From the NCBI GenBank assembly GCA_037157565.1, contig JAZHRO010000073.1, positions 19,040,501 to 19,104,500 of the forward strand: a stretch of DNA of 64,000 bases, in the 5' to 3' direction. Source of the stretch: Thalassia testudinum. Lineage: Eukaryota > Streptophyta > Magnoliopsida > Alismatales > Hydrocharitaceae. Position 1 is the stretch's first letter, and each line of letters opens with the position of its first letter. Positions 1 through 11,068 of this stretch are shown here, in pieces. Made by a program: the position numbers and the translations under genes. The notes beneath the pieces are model-generated. The model had not been told where the DNA came from. It did no database searches and worked only from the letters and a program-made list of their open reading frames with translations.

Positions 1-861
1 GATGAACCCCCTTCAGGAGAGCCAATGTCTGAACCCGATCAGGTGCCTGTCGGGGGGGATACATGTTTTGAGACCACAGATGACCAGGTTGGTCTAGAGC
101 AACTGATTCAGGATGAACTGATTGCTTCACCTGAGATCCCCGAGCCAAGGAGTGAGGAAAAATATGTCTCTTTGAACCAGAAAATGACATGATTTTGAGA
201 CATATATAATGAGGATCAACAATTCTTTAATTGTGAGGGTGAGGAATCTTTAGGTAAAGTCTCACTTGAGCTTAAGGAAGTTGATTTAAGTGAGACAAAT
301 AGGCTCGAGAAGCATGACGAACCATTTGATAGCCCGTTCATTGAAGATTTAGATTCGGTTGGGGTTAACTTAGAGGATTTGAATCCTCATTTATTAGAAG
401 ATTCAATCAGTAGCTCCATTCCTCAACCACAACCCGAAGGGATTGATTTTGATTTGGAAATCATTATACCCAAGTCAATCCTGATTCAGTCACAATTGTT
501 AGACTTGGGTACTTTAGATGGGGTGTATAATGATTTGGAGGTCCTGGAACCCAAACACCTGATGTTGGAGGATAGGATTTTGGAAGTAAGGATCTGGGAA
601 GTTAACTTCAGGGAAAGCAGGAGTTTGGATTTAAGGGTTCCTGTTTACCTAAAATCACCTACTTTCTACCAGGACCCTTATGATATCTTTGATCTGCAAC
701 CTAAGCTCGGAATAATTGACTATCTTCCTAAGCTAAACTTTAAGTGGACACCCGAGTTGAGTGAATCAGATCTACCCATTGTCTGCCACTTTAGTCTTGG
801 GTTCACACCGCCGAACCGTAGGCCCGGCCCTGCAAGCACAATAATCTCCGATTCTAGGTGA
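1..861 (+). pseudogene. Acidic ORF remnant of non-autonomous element D (3' part)
   Basis: This is the 3' part of a reading frame that enters from beyond the left edge. It is open in frame 1 except for two TGA codons at 190 and 196, and it ends at TGA 859-861. The product is rich in Asp, Glu, Leu and Ser, with no gag, protease, RT or integrase motif and no signal peptide. In composition and position (directly before an Athila-like 3' UTR, PPT and LTR) it resembles the acidic proteins at 12528-14222 and 25506-27371. The family's C-terminal GLHH motif follows in a different frame near 903-925 (GLHHNLV), so a frameshift lies between about 856 and 900. The function is unknown. Membership of the same protein family is an inference from layout, composition and that motif. 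Confidence 0.6.
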
Positions 862-1150
862 TTTTCATTCAGAACCTGAGAACCACTCGACCCTGGAGCA
901 TGGGTTTGCACCACAACTTGGTCCACATCCGTGGACATCTTCTACTGGTGGGTCTGAGGATTAATCTTTTGATTTTGATTCTGACTTGTACTTTTGAATT
1001 CTCAATTTCTTCTTTGTATGTATTTTATGCCTAGCTAAAGGCATTAAACTTAGCGCATGTGTATACTCCTCTCTGTGGTGCTAACTAGATTTTCATGAAA
1101 TTCAGGTGATATTCTGTTTACTCTGCCCTTTTCATGCCTTTGTTTTTATA

Positions 1151-1187
1151 AGGAGGACATTGTATCATTTAGGCATAGGAGGTGGAT
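1151..1187 (+). other. Internal PPT-like motif, family D copy
   Basis: AGGAGGACATTG is followed by TTAGGCATAGGAGG. The same two-part motif (GAGGACATTG, then about 10 nt later AGGCATGGGGG or AAGCATGGGGG) occurs once between the coding region and the 3' LTR in every element of the window, always in the coding sense. It resembles the true PPT next to the LTR. The D copy is degenerate at GGCATAGGAGG. Confidence 0.5.
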
Positions 1188-1580
1188 AATCCTGAAATCA
1201 TTTTGTTAACTCTATGGAAATACTTGTATTTTTATTTTCTTAAAAAAAAAGAAAATAGAATTAGGAGAAGAGAACTTAGGCTTTTGGAAGTTATTAACTT
1301 TAGGAAATGATACTTTAGGACCTGATCACTTAGACTTTTCAGGTCTTCGAGCTTAATTAGCCTAGGTGTCCACTCGAATGTGGACTTAGTTTCGAGTCAT
1401 CGCCAAGTAATTTTATTCTAATTTCATTAATAAATTAGGGTGATAAGTACATGACTTATCAACACACCCTCTGATTTGAGGGGACTATAAGTCTAAGCAT
1501 CTACACACTATTTGCATTGAGTCACTTTTCGGCGGTTTCTTCAGAAATTGGGTAGCTAATGAACTTTCTAGGGTAATATG

Positions 1581-1633
1581 GCTGGCAAGTTGTCATGGAT
1601 AACAACCCATTGGTCGGCTGTCCAAAGCCCAGC
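1581..1633 (+). repeat. GCTGG/CCAGC module, copy 1 (D)
   Basis: A 53-nt module beginning GCTGGCAAGTTG and ending AGCCCAGC. The ends pair (GCTGG with CCAGC), and the inside contains ACAACC, CATTGGTC and GGCTGT, which can form a smaller imperfect stem. A second copy lies at 1794-1846. The same pair occurs in family A on the other strand (31896-31948, 57499-57551 and 57676-57728). Confidence 0.5.
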
Positions 1634-1793
1634 TACTTGACCATACTCATTCTACTACTTTTAGGTAAATCTTAGATCAGGGAAGCCACCTACTTAAGAA
1701 AAAAAATGATACTCAAAAATAAAAGAAAAAAAGAGAAGAAAAAAATAGAAAAAGGAGAAAATAAATAAAATCACACTTTACTGCACGAGTATG

Positions 1794-1846
1794 GCTGGAA
1801 AGTTGTTGTGGGTAATAGCTCATTGGTCAGTTGTTTAGAGCCCAGC
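1794..1846 (+). repeat. GCTGG/CCAGC module, copy 2 (D)
   Basis: Second copy of the 53-nt module. It has the same length and the same closing pair GCTGG/CCAGC, with a more diverged interior (AATAGCTCATTGGTCAGTTG). An A-rich stretch of about 160 bp separates the copies. Confidence 0.45.
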
Positions 1847-2387
1847 TCACAAAAATGCACAAATAATTCCCGAAACACTTAGGGAAGAAGCGGGGAAGTA
1901 GAATAAATCGGGGAGATATATACTAGGTTCGCCCTTGTGTTGACCCCATAAAAAAATTTTAAAGTAGGGAGAAAACTACCATTCGGAAAGATAAACCTTT
2001 AAGCAGAAACTCTTAAGGTCACCTAAGGTTGTAGAAACCTGAAGTCCGTTTTAACAGCTGCCTAGTGAGTCTTTCACTCTTTCACAAGATGCTTAGCAGT
2101 TACAGTCATTTTCAAGTCTTGGGTAGGTTGGGTAGCCGTAAAAAGTTATCCCTACACTCTCAAACTCCAAAAGTTCAAAAAATAAGAAAAGAAGACAAAC
2201 AAAAAAAAATGTATCTTCCCTTTTCAAATAAGGCGAGGACTTAGGGGGTCTACATTCTGGCAGACACCCAAGTATTGTTGAGTTTTTATTGTTTAGGCCC
2301 TTAGTTGAAAATTTCGATCGTTAATAAACAACTTAAGCCTAAGCGATCGAGTCCTAATTCTATTTTTATATATAGCATGTAGTTTAA

Positions 2388-2408
2388 TTTTGCTAGGGAC
2401 TAGCAAAA
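2388..2408 (+). other. Conserved hairpin upstream of PPT (D)
   Basis: Perfect 9-bp inverted repeat with arms TTTTGCTAG and CTAGCAAAA and loop GGA, ending about 3 nt before the PPT. Equivalent hairpins occur at the same place in C-na, C-au, the A chimera and A3. The B-na copy keeps only a 6-bp stem. Confidence 0.65.
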
Positions 2409-2410
2409 GA

Positions 2411-2423
2411 TAGGCATGGGGTA
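2411..2423 (+). other. Polypurine tract of element D
   Basis: TAGGCATGGGGTA directly precedes the LTR start TGATGTAGAC at 2424. The same AGGCATGGGG core abuts the 3' LTR of the other families. In this class of elements the PPT primes plus-strand DNA synthesis. Confidence 0.65.
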
Positions 2424-2777
2424 TGATGTAGACACAATTGTTGAGGATAAAATGCCTATTCATGCATGTTCCTAGGGTTAGATTTGCATTTCATATTATA
2501 AATATTGCATAGCATGCATCATTCTGCATTTAGAGTAGTTGTGTATATTTTAGGTTAATTGCATCCTTTTTGTGGCTAGGAGGGAAGAAGGTTTAATTAG
2601 GAGTCTCGGATTGACGATCCGACCGTACGGATCTGATCAGAACGATGATCGGAGTCCAATCCAAACCAAGGATACACCCTGGGAATCTCCCATGGGAAAC
2701 CCGACCTTAAGGGAGAAACCAACACACTATTCTTATCAATAAGATAAGGTCTAATTCTATAAGAAATAGAAATAGAA

Positions 2778-2945
2778 TTTCACCTCTTTTTGACGGGGTA
2801 GATGGAAAAAAGACGAATGAAATTAGGTTTTCCCTGAATAAGTAAGCTTTCACCTCTTTTTGACGGGGTAGATGGAAAATAGATGACTTCAATTAGGTTT
2901 TCCCCAAATAAGTAAGCTTTCACCTCTTTTTTACGGGGTAGATGG
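2778..2945 (+). repeat. 70-bp tandem repeat within the mitochondrial insert
   Basis: TTTCACCTCTTTTTGACGGG begins at 2778, 2848 and 2918 (third copy TTTTTTACGGG), an exact 70-bp period over about 2.4 units. The units also share 'AATTAGGTTTTCCC' and 'AAATAAGTAAGC'. Confidence 0.8.
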
Positions 2946-5900
2946 GAGTTCACACTTTAAGACTAAGCACATTGGGTCTAAGCCAGGCTTTTTTCTTGGA
3001 TTACATAAATAATCAACTACAACCAGGGGAACTCCTGGTTCAAAGCAAAGATCTTCCCCTGTATTACCTAAAAGGCATTCCACTTCTCCTTGAAATCAAT
3101 ACGACTAGACTAGCTCATGACTATAACATCCTCCCCCAGTTAAGTAGGAACCAATTCTTACCAATAGAAGAATCTGACTCCCTACTAGCGAAAGCCTTGC
3201 TTGCGAAAGCCTTGCGAAACATTGATTCCCCCCAGCAGATGGAAATGCCCAAATCACCAGCTTCTCCCCTGGAATCTTCCGCCCCTTCCTAAAAAGCCAC
3301 TTCGTACCCCTACCTCAACAAACCCCTTCCTTGCCTAGCTCCCGAACTGGGGAATCCACTAACTCATACTCCTAATCATAAGCATCCTAACTAACAAACT
3401 CCCTTGACTTTCGAATCTGCAGACTTCAAAATGAACCGAAGTCCCCAATACATCTATTTACTTTGGTAACTGGAGTCCCAGGGGTTGGGTGTTATGTTGT
3501 TCACTTAAGGAAAGCTCATAGTGTAAAGCATCTCATTAGGGATTCATTTGATATTCCAAATACGTTAGACTGGTTAATGATTGAATTGTTTTCCCATGAG
3601 GGTTGGGAGTTATGTTGTTTACTTAGTTTCAATCATAAGTGTAACAAACTGACTTTTATTCCATACCATAAATCAGACTATAACATTATTGACTTATTTC
3701 CTATGATATGAGGGTTATCCCATGGGTGGGGTTTCCTATGGGAGAGTTATGGGGTGTATATTATATCTGGTTTGATTTGAATTTACTTGACTTAGTGAGA
3801 GGAGTCAATGTAAAAGAGTTCATTAGGGTATTATTTGATTTATATATAATACTCTAACCATATGGACTGAATATTCTATATATTATTATATCCGGGTTCA
3901 GGGGTATTGGTTGTTTTATTTGGATTGACTTAGTAAAAGGAATTAGTGTAAATGACTTAAGGTGTTATTCCTTACATCAAACTTGTATCATATGGAATTC
4001 ATATTCAATCTATTCTTTGATCCCAGGGTTGGAGTTATTGGGTTTGATTAAGGAAACCACTTTTCTGTTGAGTACTCACATAGGGACACTCATAACAAAC
4101 ATTATGATTGAGACTGCATTAAGTAATATGTATGGTTTATCCCTAGGGTGAGTTGAGTTCCAGGGTGGTGGAGTTAATTGGATTATCAAAGGAAAGGATG
4201 GTGTAATTGGCAATATTAAGACTCATAACAAACATACTGATTAGAACAACAGTGGTGAAGGATATTTATTGTTCCTCCCTTGAGGTTGGATTGTCCCAAG
4301 GTGGAGTTTAGTCCCTGGGTTGGAGTTGGTTTATTGAATAAGGCTTATATTAAGTAGGGATTGAAATCGACTTAGAAGCTGTGTTGTTTCCTTCCCATGG
4401 GGGAAGATACCTTTGAGTCCCAGGGTGGATCATATTGTTGGTTTATTTAATACGACTTATAATTTGGTTAATTTAAGAATAAGACTTATAAGTTGGTTTA
4501 TTGAATAAGGCTTCTAATATGGGCTTAATCCAAATAGACTTTAAAGCTAACTTGTGGGAATCCCATGGGTTAGTTTAGTCCCTGGGTTGGGGTATTGTTT
4601 GGTTGAAAACTCACATAGGAAATCAAATCAATTATGATGAGAACAACAGTAAGGATTCATATTAATTGAATATTGTCCCAGTGTTGGTTTTCATCTTGTT
4701 TGAAACTCCTTCCTTCTATTGAGTTGATCTTAAGAATCGACATAGAACAAGGGTTTATTTAGTCCCATGGGGTTATATACCTTGGAGTCCCAGGGGTATT
4801 GTTAGGGGCTTAATTCAAGGTATTTTATTGAAAGAATTATATTAAGGGTTATACTAGAAATCGACCTAGAAGAGGAGTTTTAGAGGGCTCACGTATCTTC
4901 ATACCTAAACAAAATTGACAAGGGGAAATAGGCGCATTATGATAGGCATCTCTTTTGAGCATAGTGGAATACAAGGAAATAGATTCCCATTGATATATTC
5001 CCATTGGAAGAGTGTTAGGGTAACTATTATTTTACTAATGTAAGAACCAACAACCCAGAGGTTGGATTTGGTTCCATATAACTTACACCCTAACACTTGA
5101 CCGGCTCAGTTGGGCTCACCTCCAATACTAGAGTAGTATAGTAGGTAATAATATGAGATGTATGTATTGACCGTTGCACTTCGGGGTTAAATGGGGAACC
5201 CCTCATTTCACTCTCTCTATCTACGGTACCATAAGTATGTTTTATTACCTCCTATACTATACATAGAGATGACCGAGAGGATGAATTCCATTATGATTAT
5301 AAGCTTATTATAAAGGTGATTCATATTTTGTAACTCAAACCCAAGAGATGAAAGCTTACTTCTATGTATGATATAAAAATACCGGGAATAGATAGATTTT
5401 ATGAAACTTCACTTTGCACACTTCGCTCTTGAAGTTACATTCCACTGCACTTCGCAGGGTATGAGTCTGCTTGCACCGTATTCGTAGACTTGCTCGTTCA
5501 CCTCACTCCGTTATTCAGTTTGTATTGAACTTCATAAGTATTGATGTTCAGTCCCTTACCTTAGTATTAGTAGTATATTAGTTATATAGAATTATATTAT
5601 ATGTATTGACCGTGCGAGTTGTATGTTAAGGAAACGAACTTCACTCACTCATTCCATTCCCTTCACTTCGTACACTTTGCAGGGTATTTCCAGGGTTATG
5701 AACTGATAATCATGGAATCGACTCGATCATTATATTAAGTTCATTCCATACTAGACCAGCATTACTTTTCCAGCTAGGGTGATGTATATTCTCATTCTTA
5801 TGTACATTCTCATTATGAGAAGGGGTCATTCGAGCGTATGTAAATAGAGACTATGTTTACATAGGGTCGTCGTGACATTAGATTTCTTTAGGATTCGGAA

Positions 5901-6487
5901 TAGGCGTAATCGGACTTGCTTTTGACATATCTATCATCCTTACTAATATGAGTACCATATTCACTTCTCTGGGCTTCTATGGAATCGAGAAATAGAAAGG
6001 ACTCAAACCCATGAGTAGAATTGATTCATCGCATTCGCATGTATCCCGAGGGTCGAATCCATGAGTGGAATTCTTCGCCCCAATCAATCCTTGAAGTGAA
6101 GTAAGGTAGTTCAAGAGGAATCAATTACCCTAGTTCACAGTTCCTCGGACGAAGCTCAGCCAAACTTCCCTCATGGGATTAGTTAGCATTCTCACATGAA
6201 GGCACCCTGAATTTCCCTACCCCTCAACTTCATTCCTTACCCAACTCATCTCCGCTACGCTATTCATGAACTTATTTGACCCTTCTCGCTTCACTCCTCA
6301 TTTGATCTTCTTGGATTTGATTACTTCTGAATTATATACCCCTTCCACCTCATCCCTTTAATTAGTTATTCCCTTAAAGAGTTCTGGATTCCCCTGGGAG
6401 AAATACTTGACTTCTCGGCTTCTACCTCGGCTTAGTTTGAATTGGAATCAATGTATGGGTATGGATCACCGAAGAGTCACTCAATCA

Positions 6488-6522
6488 CTCACTACACTAC
6501 ACTATACTATACTATACTATAG
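6488..6522 (+). repeat. ACTAT-type microsatellite
   Basis: Short array alternating CACTA and ACTAT units (ACTACACTAC followed by ACTATACTAT). It is low complexity and has no other content. Confidence 0.7.
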
Positions 6523-6696
6523 GGGGTTAGGGCTTATATACACATATATTACTTAAAACTTCAAGGCTTATAGAGCTGCACTTCGTACGTACCTCATCGC
6601 TACTTGAAACTGCCCCACGGACTGATGAACATCCTTCACATAACTCGAGCCAAAGTGGATCTGCTTTCTCTCTTTCTTTCTTGCCTTGTTTGATTC

Positions 6697-6813
6697 AGTG
6701 GGCTTGGTACCATGTCTCCCGAACCATTTCAGTACATATGGAGCACGACGATTCCACATATCGAGTTTGGCATGGGATCGGGTGTTTTCACGTCGAACCC
6801 TAGTGCCCACTTT
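6697..6813 (-). rRNA. rrn5: Mitochondrial 5S rRNA (rrn5), nuclear copy
   Basis: Read on the minus strand, the sequence contains the stretches GGGCACTA, ACGTGAAAACACCCGATCCC, CTCGATATGTGGAATCGTC, CATATGTACTGAAA and CGGGAGACATGGT. These are the order and spacing of plant mitochondrial 5S rRNA, and the length of about 117 nt is normal. Several substitutions are visible. It lies about 57 nt downstream of the rrn18 fragment on the same strand, the normal mitochondrial arrangement. Inside a transposon LTR it is almost surely a non-functional copy. Confidence 0.85.
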
Positions 6814-6870
6814 GTCTTGATTGGATCTCTATTAACAAGAAGGAAAATGGAAAAGTGTCGATAGGTCACG

Positions 6871-7186
6871 AAGGATTCAATCTAGCCACAGGTTCCCCTA
6901 CAGCTACCACATTACGATTTCACCCCAGTCGTAGACCCCATCGTGGTATGCGCCAATAAGATGACCAAAAGCCTTTGTGGCCCCCATGGTATACATGTAG
7001 TAAGGAATGCTTGCTCCTTGGTTCGATGCTTCAGGTGAAACCTATTCCCAGGGTGTGACGGGCAGTGTGTACAGGGCCCAGGTAAGCCCGGGTACATATT
7101 CACCACGTCATGCTGATTCGCGATTACTGCCGATTCCAACTTCATGTTCCCGAGTTGCAGAGAACAATCCAAACCACGGCAATGTC
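6871..7186 (-). rRNA. rrn18: 3' end of mitochondrial 18S rRNA (rrn18), truncated nuclear copy
   Basis: The plus strand reads AGGTTCCCCTAC, ACTTCACCCCAGTC-like, GGTGTGACGGGCAGTGTGTA, CAGGGCCCAGGTAAGCCCGG and CGAGTTGCAGAGAACAATCC. This is the reverse complement of the last ~300 nt of a bacterial or mitochondrial small-subunit rRNA. The segment with CATGTAGTAAGGAATGCTTG and CTCCTTGGTTCGATGCTTCA is specific to plant mitochondrial 18S rather than plastid 16S or nuclear 18S. Only the 3' sixth of the gene is present. Similarity ends abruptly near 7187, the junction with the LTR promoter. Confidence 0.9.
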
Positions 7187-7213
7187 TTGTATATGAAATT
7201 GATCATTTCCTCC

Positions 7214-7224
7214 ACTATAAAAGG
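7214..7224 (+). promoter_or_regulatory. TATA box of LTR D
   Basis: ACTATAAAAGG is followed by a CT-rich leader and lies about 700 bp before the LTR end. That is where the U3/R boundary of a plus-strand LTR is expected. It begins about 27 bp after the mitochondrial rRNA similarity ends. Confidence 0.6.
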
Positions 7225-7928
7225 ACCCCTACCCCTCCCATTTTTCTTCATCTCTTCCTTTATTCCTCTCACCACCTCCAAGGCTCTAGAGAGAGCTTGT
7301 CCCAAGCTCGGGATGCTCCTCTAGAGTAGAAAACAAACATTTGTTCCCACCTCTCATCCCCCTTCATGGAGCGTCCCGTGGCTGTCTTCTCACCTCCCTT
7401 CGGGAAGAAGATCCTCACCGCGACGCCATCTCGTCCCACCCTCCGTCCTCCAGCTCTATCCTCGTTCATCCTACTCCTTACCACCTTCCTCCAGGCAACA
7501 TCAGAGCGAGTCATCCTCCAAGCGACCATTGAGGGGGATTTCTCTCACCTATCTCTATCTTTACTGCATTCGTAGTATAATTTTCCCGCTTTCCTAGTTG
7601 TAATAAACATTTGATTATAAAAATACATGATTGTTTCTCTCTCTCTTGTATTTTGCAAGTGGATTAGTTAGATAAGAATTCATTAACCTAATCTCTTGCT
7701 TGCTAAAAATACCAAAAAAATTATAAAAGATAAAAATGACAAAAACAAATAAAAGCAAAATGCGGATTTTCAAAACCAAATGTTCACCTCCCCGTGTTTG
7801 ACCCGGGACTCACTTTTCGAGTTTCGGTTATAAATTTTATTTGATCAACGAATTTTCTCGTGAATCGAACTATGACAACGAGTTTTCCAAACCCGAACCC
7901 TTTTGCGACGAGATCCGTCATTATCACA

Positions 7929-9162
7929 GACCAGTCGATGGTGTAGCCCTACTCCAAAGAGTTTTTCTAATTTGAAGTGTAGAATATGGCTAAATAGATG
8001 AGGACAACAAAAGTGAGGTTCATGATGCAAAGCCTACTCATTAATCCAATTCCATAATTCAAGGAGAGTTTATGGAGGTGGTGAATTGAAATTATGATTA
8101 ACATGCCAGTCAGCTTTAGAATCTAAATCATAAGGATCTTCATAATGGTGATTGACATAAAAAATCATGATTTCTCCAGTCCCTAGGTCATATGATTCTA
8201 AAGGTAAAGGCTGTGAGATTAGAAATTCTTTGTAGAATTCACTAAATCCTCGTTAGATATTATCTCTTCATCATTAGAAAAAATCTCATGCTCATCAGAA
8301 TTTGTCTCACTCTCAAAATCAAGCCATCAATTATGATTAGTAGGAATATAAATTTGACCCCAATTGGCTCTATTTTAAACTAGATCTTCTGAGGTAATGT
8401 CTTCCTGTTTCTCATCAATCAAATCAAGTTCCTCCAAATTCCATGATTTAAATGAGTTGATCACTTCCTCAGGCAGATCATCGTAAATCATCCCCAATAG
8501 TTCTGCAATCTCTTGAACATTTCTTTCATAGGGGGATTGTTTGTCTTGTTCAATCTCAAGATGTTGGGGATTAGAGTCAAGAGGAGGGAATTTAGAATCA
8601 GGGTTTTCCTTAGGACTCTGGTGGATGGGAAGAGAAGGGTGAGAATCAACTGATATAGAAGTGAAAACAGATTCGGCTTCTATATGGAATATCTCAAAAT
8701 GATCTTTACCGTCAAATCCAGATATCATAATCGAATCATCGAAGCACATATGATCATCATAATCCTCAGACAAAATCATGCTAGAACCATCTATATGTGC
8801 CTAGAAAGGAGTGTCATTGTCCTGAACCCCTCTATCCTCTTAAGGGGGTTCTTTTGTTTGTCTATGATTATCATCTTGTTGTGATTCTCTCAAATTTCTC
8901 AAGATATCCAAATCTAAATCATCCCCAAGGTCCAACTATGCATCCTTGAACACAAAGGATTCACACTTAGGCCTACCAAAGATTTGTTCCTCAAAATAGA
9001 ATGATTGTAAATCAAGGCCTGAATCAAGATCTAGATCCTCGAGTAAGTCTTCCTCCTTAATCTCAACATGGTTATTAGATAATGTAAATTGGATTCCATG
9101 AAAATATGGTATCACCCAAGATTCATGATCTTTAGATTGAGAATCAATCTTGGGGATGCTAA
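7929..9162 (-). pseudogene. Acidic ORF E, C-terminal part (continues from 19159)
   Basis: Downstream half of an acidic ORF interrupted by the C-na insertion. The minus-strand frame runs from the insertion point at 9162 with in-frame TAG or TAA codons near 8930, 8840 and 8800, then an open 134-codon stretch 8779-8375 (MILSEDYDDHMCF at its start) ending in TAG 8375-8377. It continues degenerately beyond that. Near 7950-7929 another frame carries GVGLHHRLV, the family's C-terminal motif, where LTR D is inserted. Asp and Glu rich. No gag or pol motif. The function is unknown. Like the other acidic ORFs it is probably the cargo of a non-autonomous element whose LTRs are not in the window. Confidence 0.6.
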
Positions 9163-11030
9163 TGACGAGCCGATTCTTCGCTTTTAAAGTCGTTTGTCAC
9201 ATAAAATGACGCGTCGTTTGTAGTTCTATGTGGTGGAAAAATCGACTAATCAACAATTAATATAACCACTCAATTAGGAGTGGGTCATATCCACAGGGAG
9301 GCAATGACGTAATAAAATCTTGATTATTTCGTATTCGTTCAATCTAGTGAGAAATCTGTAGTTAAATCTGACATGAAATGCGACGGAAAGAAGATGCACA
9401 ATAACTCGAAAATGTAAGGGTAGATGTGCAATTTTTCCTTACTGAAATATTCAATAAATATGTGATGATTTTATGTAATTTGCAATTGACATGTATTAGA
9501 GAAAATTTGTGCACATTTTAATCCCAAAACCAATGTCAAACAATGTTAATCACAAAAGCCACGCAATTGTAAGAAAGCTTGAGTATGGAGTTGCAATTTC
9601 ACCATAATAAAATAATCATAAATCAAAATTCCTTTTCCTAGCAGTGGCATGAAATGTAATTACTAATTAGAATAAAAGCAAAGGATTTTACCTCTCTCCT
9701 CCTCGTGATCGAGAGAGAGGTTCAATCGAGGAGAGATTCCCACAGTAGGTTAGCTGAAGTGAGGCTATCACAGTGGTGGTAGTGGTATGTCGAGAGGTGG
9801 CCGGAGCCTTCCTGCCGGAGGGGAAAGGTGGTGGCAATAAAGAAGCTGCTGCTGCCGCGCGTGCTGCAGGTGTGCAGCTATTGAGGCGCGCGGGCGTGAA
9901 GGCTGGAGCGCCGCAGGGTGGGCGCGCATTCTGCAGGCGCGTGGTGAAGCGCTGCAGGGAAGTGCTGGTGCTGCTGTGCGCTGGAGGTGCGCTGGAGAAG
10001 GTCGACGAGGGCACTGAAGGAGCGGGCGCACGTTCTGCAGGCTGGAGTGCGCGTTGTGGGCGTGCATTCTACAAGGAGGCACTGCAGGTGCGGCTCTACA
10101 AGTTGCAAGGAGGGCGCGGAAGAGGGCGCGCGGAGGTGCTGAGCAACTGTTGCTGCTTCTAAAGGTGCGTAGATGCACACGGGGAGGCACACAGAGGTGG
10201 GCACTGCAGGGAGTAGGTGCGGGCGTGGGCGCTGGGAACTGTGGTGTGCGGTGGTGGTTGCAGTGGTGCGGGGATGAGAGGTTTTGTTGAAGTGGAGAGG
10301 AAACAAAAAATAAGAAATAAAAAGAAGACGGAAGAAGATATGGGAGTTCAGACATGTGGGGTCATTCCCAAACGTCTTAACTGGCGCAGGGAGATGAAAT
10401 TGAGGCGGCTGCAGTTGTGGATGTTGGTGATGACGGTGAGGGTGGTGCACGCTGAGGTGCTCACAGTAATGCAAACGAGATCCAGATGGCGGTGTGGCCT
10501 GTCACGCCACACGCCCATGGTGATGGAGGCTCGTCGCCACGGTTGAGGCTGGTGGTGGTGGAACGGACGAGAGATCAACTCTCTGCACAGTGGTGAGTCG
10601 GGGATGGTGGCCTCTCCCCCATGGCATCTCTCCCTCCTTTTGTAGCCACAGCCTTCGTTTCAAATTCAAAATGGCGTAGCTTAAATGTGATGCGCAGGAG
10701 GAGGCAGAGCCAAAGCTAGAGGAGTTACCTGTGCAAAGGAGAAAAAAATAAAATAATAAAATATTATGGTTATTTATGCATAAGCCCTTAACTTCTATGT
10801 TAAATTAAAACAATGCACGCAATGCACCTAATTGGTTAACTAATTAAATGAATGCAATTCTAAGTTAATTCTAAATGCATTTAGTTATGAATGCAATGCA
10901 TGAATTATGTAATTAAATCAGAAATATGAATTAATCTATTTATATCCTAATGCATGCTAAATAAATGTTAGAATTAACTTAATGTCTAGGCACTTAAATA
11001 CTTAAATAGCCCACAAATATGGGCTAATCA
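9163..11030 (-). repeat. 3' LTR of C-na
   Basis: 1868 bp. It aligns along its length with 17272-19158. The outer part (9730-10560) is strikingly GC-rich and full of CTGCAG and GCGC words, flanked by AT-rich ends. A minus-sense TATA-like site CTACAAAAGGAGG lies near 10640. The long ORFs seen on both strands of the GC-rich part are composition artefacts. Confidence 0.9.
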
Positions 11031-11068
11031 AATACCCCCATGCCTACTTTTTGCTAGTCCCTAGCAAA
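11031..11068 (-). other. PPT and conserved hairpin of C-na
   Basis: Next to the LTR the plus strand reads AATACCCCCATGCCTAC, the complement of a GTAGGCATGGGGG polypurine tract. It is followed by a hairpin at 11050-11068 with arms TTTGCTAG and CTAGCAAA and loop TCC. Confidence 0.7.

Larger units (their letters stand above)
862..2423 (+). other. 3' UTR of element D
   Basis: Non-coding stretch between the acidic ORF and the 3' LTR. It aligns by eye, in opposite orientation, with the 3' UTRs of family A at 31773-32600 and 56935-58150. Shared landmarks include the pattern 'GGTGATAAGT..ACGACTTA' near 1440, the lines around 'GGGTAGCTAATGAAC', and the 'GTAGCCGTAAAAAG' segment near 2133. D and A therefore belong to the same UTR class, while B and C form another. 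No ORF of note is present. Confidence 0.7.
2700..7187 (-). other. Nuclear insertion of plant mitochondrial DNA (NUMT)
   Basis: The stretch carries a mitochondrial-type rrn18 3' end and rrn5 in their normal neighbouring order (minus strand). Before them lies AT-moderate spacer DNA with phrases typical of plant mitochondrial intergenic regions, such as repeated CTTGCTTGCGAAAGCC-like blocks and the 'CACTTCGCAGGGTAT' segments near 5450 and 5670. The ends are inferred. On the left, the LTR-like text stops near 2700. On the right, rRNA similarity stops at about 7187, where an LTR promoter begins. The rRNA copies have many substitutions, so the transfer is not recent. The interior between 3300 and 6690 holds no ORF I can identify. 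Confidence 0.75.
2424..7928 (+). repeat. 3' LTR of element D, interrupted by mitochondrial DNA
   Basis: The LTR begins TGATGTAGAC immediately after the PPT. Its end is set at or just before 7928 (ATTATCACA), because the opposite-strand ORF E resumes at 7929 with the conserved GLHHRLV motif. The 3' part has a TATA box (7214-7224), a CT-rich leader and a Tyr/Asp-poor AT-rich tail, and the 'TTTGACCCGGGA' stretch near 7798 resembles the U5 of LTR B near 24258. About 4.5 kb in the middle is mitochondrial, so the original LTR was probably near 1 kb. No other copy or target duplication is in the window, so the right end is uncertain by a few bases. Confidence 0.6.

Noticed and set aside
2942..3292. 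116-codon ORF near the left end of the mitochondrial insert
   Set aside because: I recognise no mitochondrial or nuclear protein. It starts inside the 70-bp tandem repeat, and the flanks look like mitochondrial spacer.
6568..7172. Minus-strand ORFs over the rRNA segment
   Set aside because: They overlap clear 5S and 18S rRNA similarity, so the open frames are incidental.
9768..10474. Overlapping His/Pro/Ala-rich ORFs of up to 198 codons
   Set aside because: Same GC-rich LTR island. Low-complexity translation with no codon pattern conserved between LTR copies.
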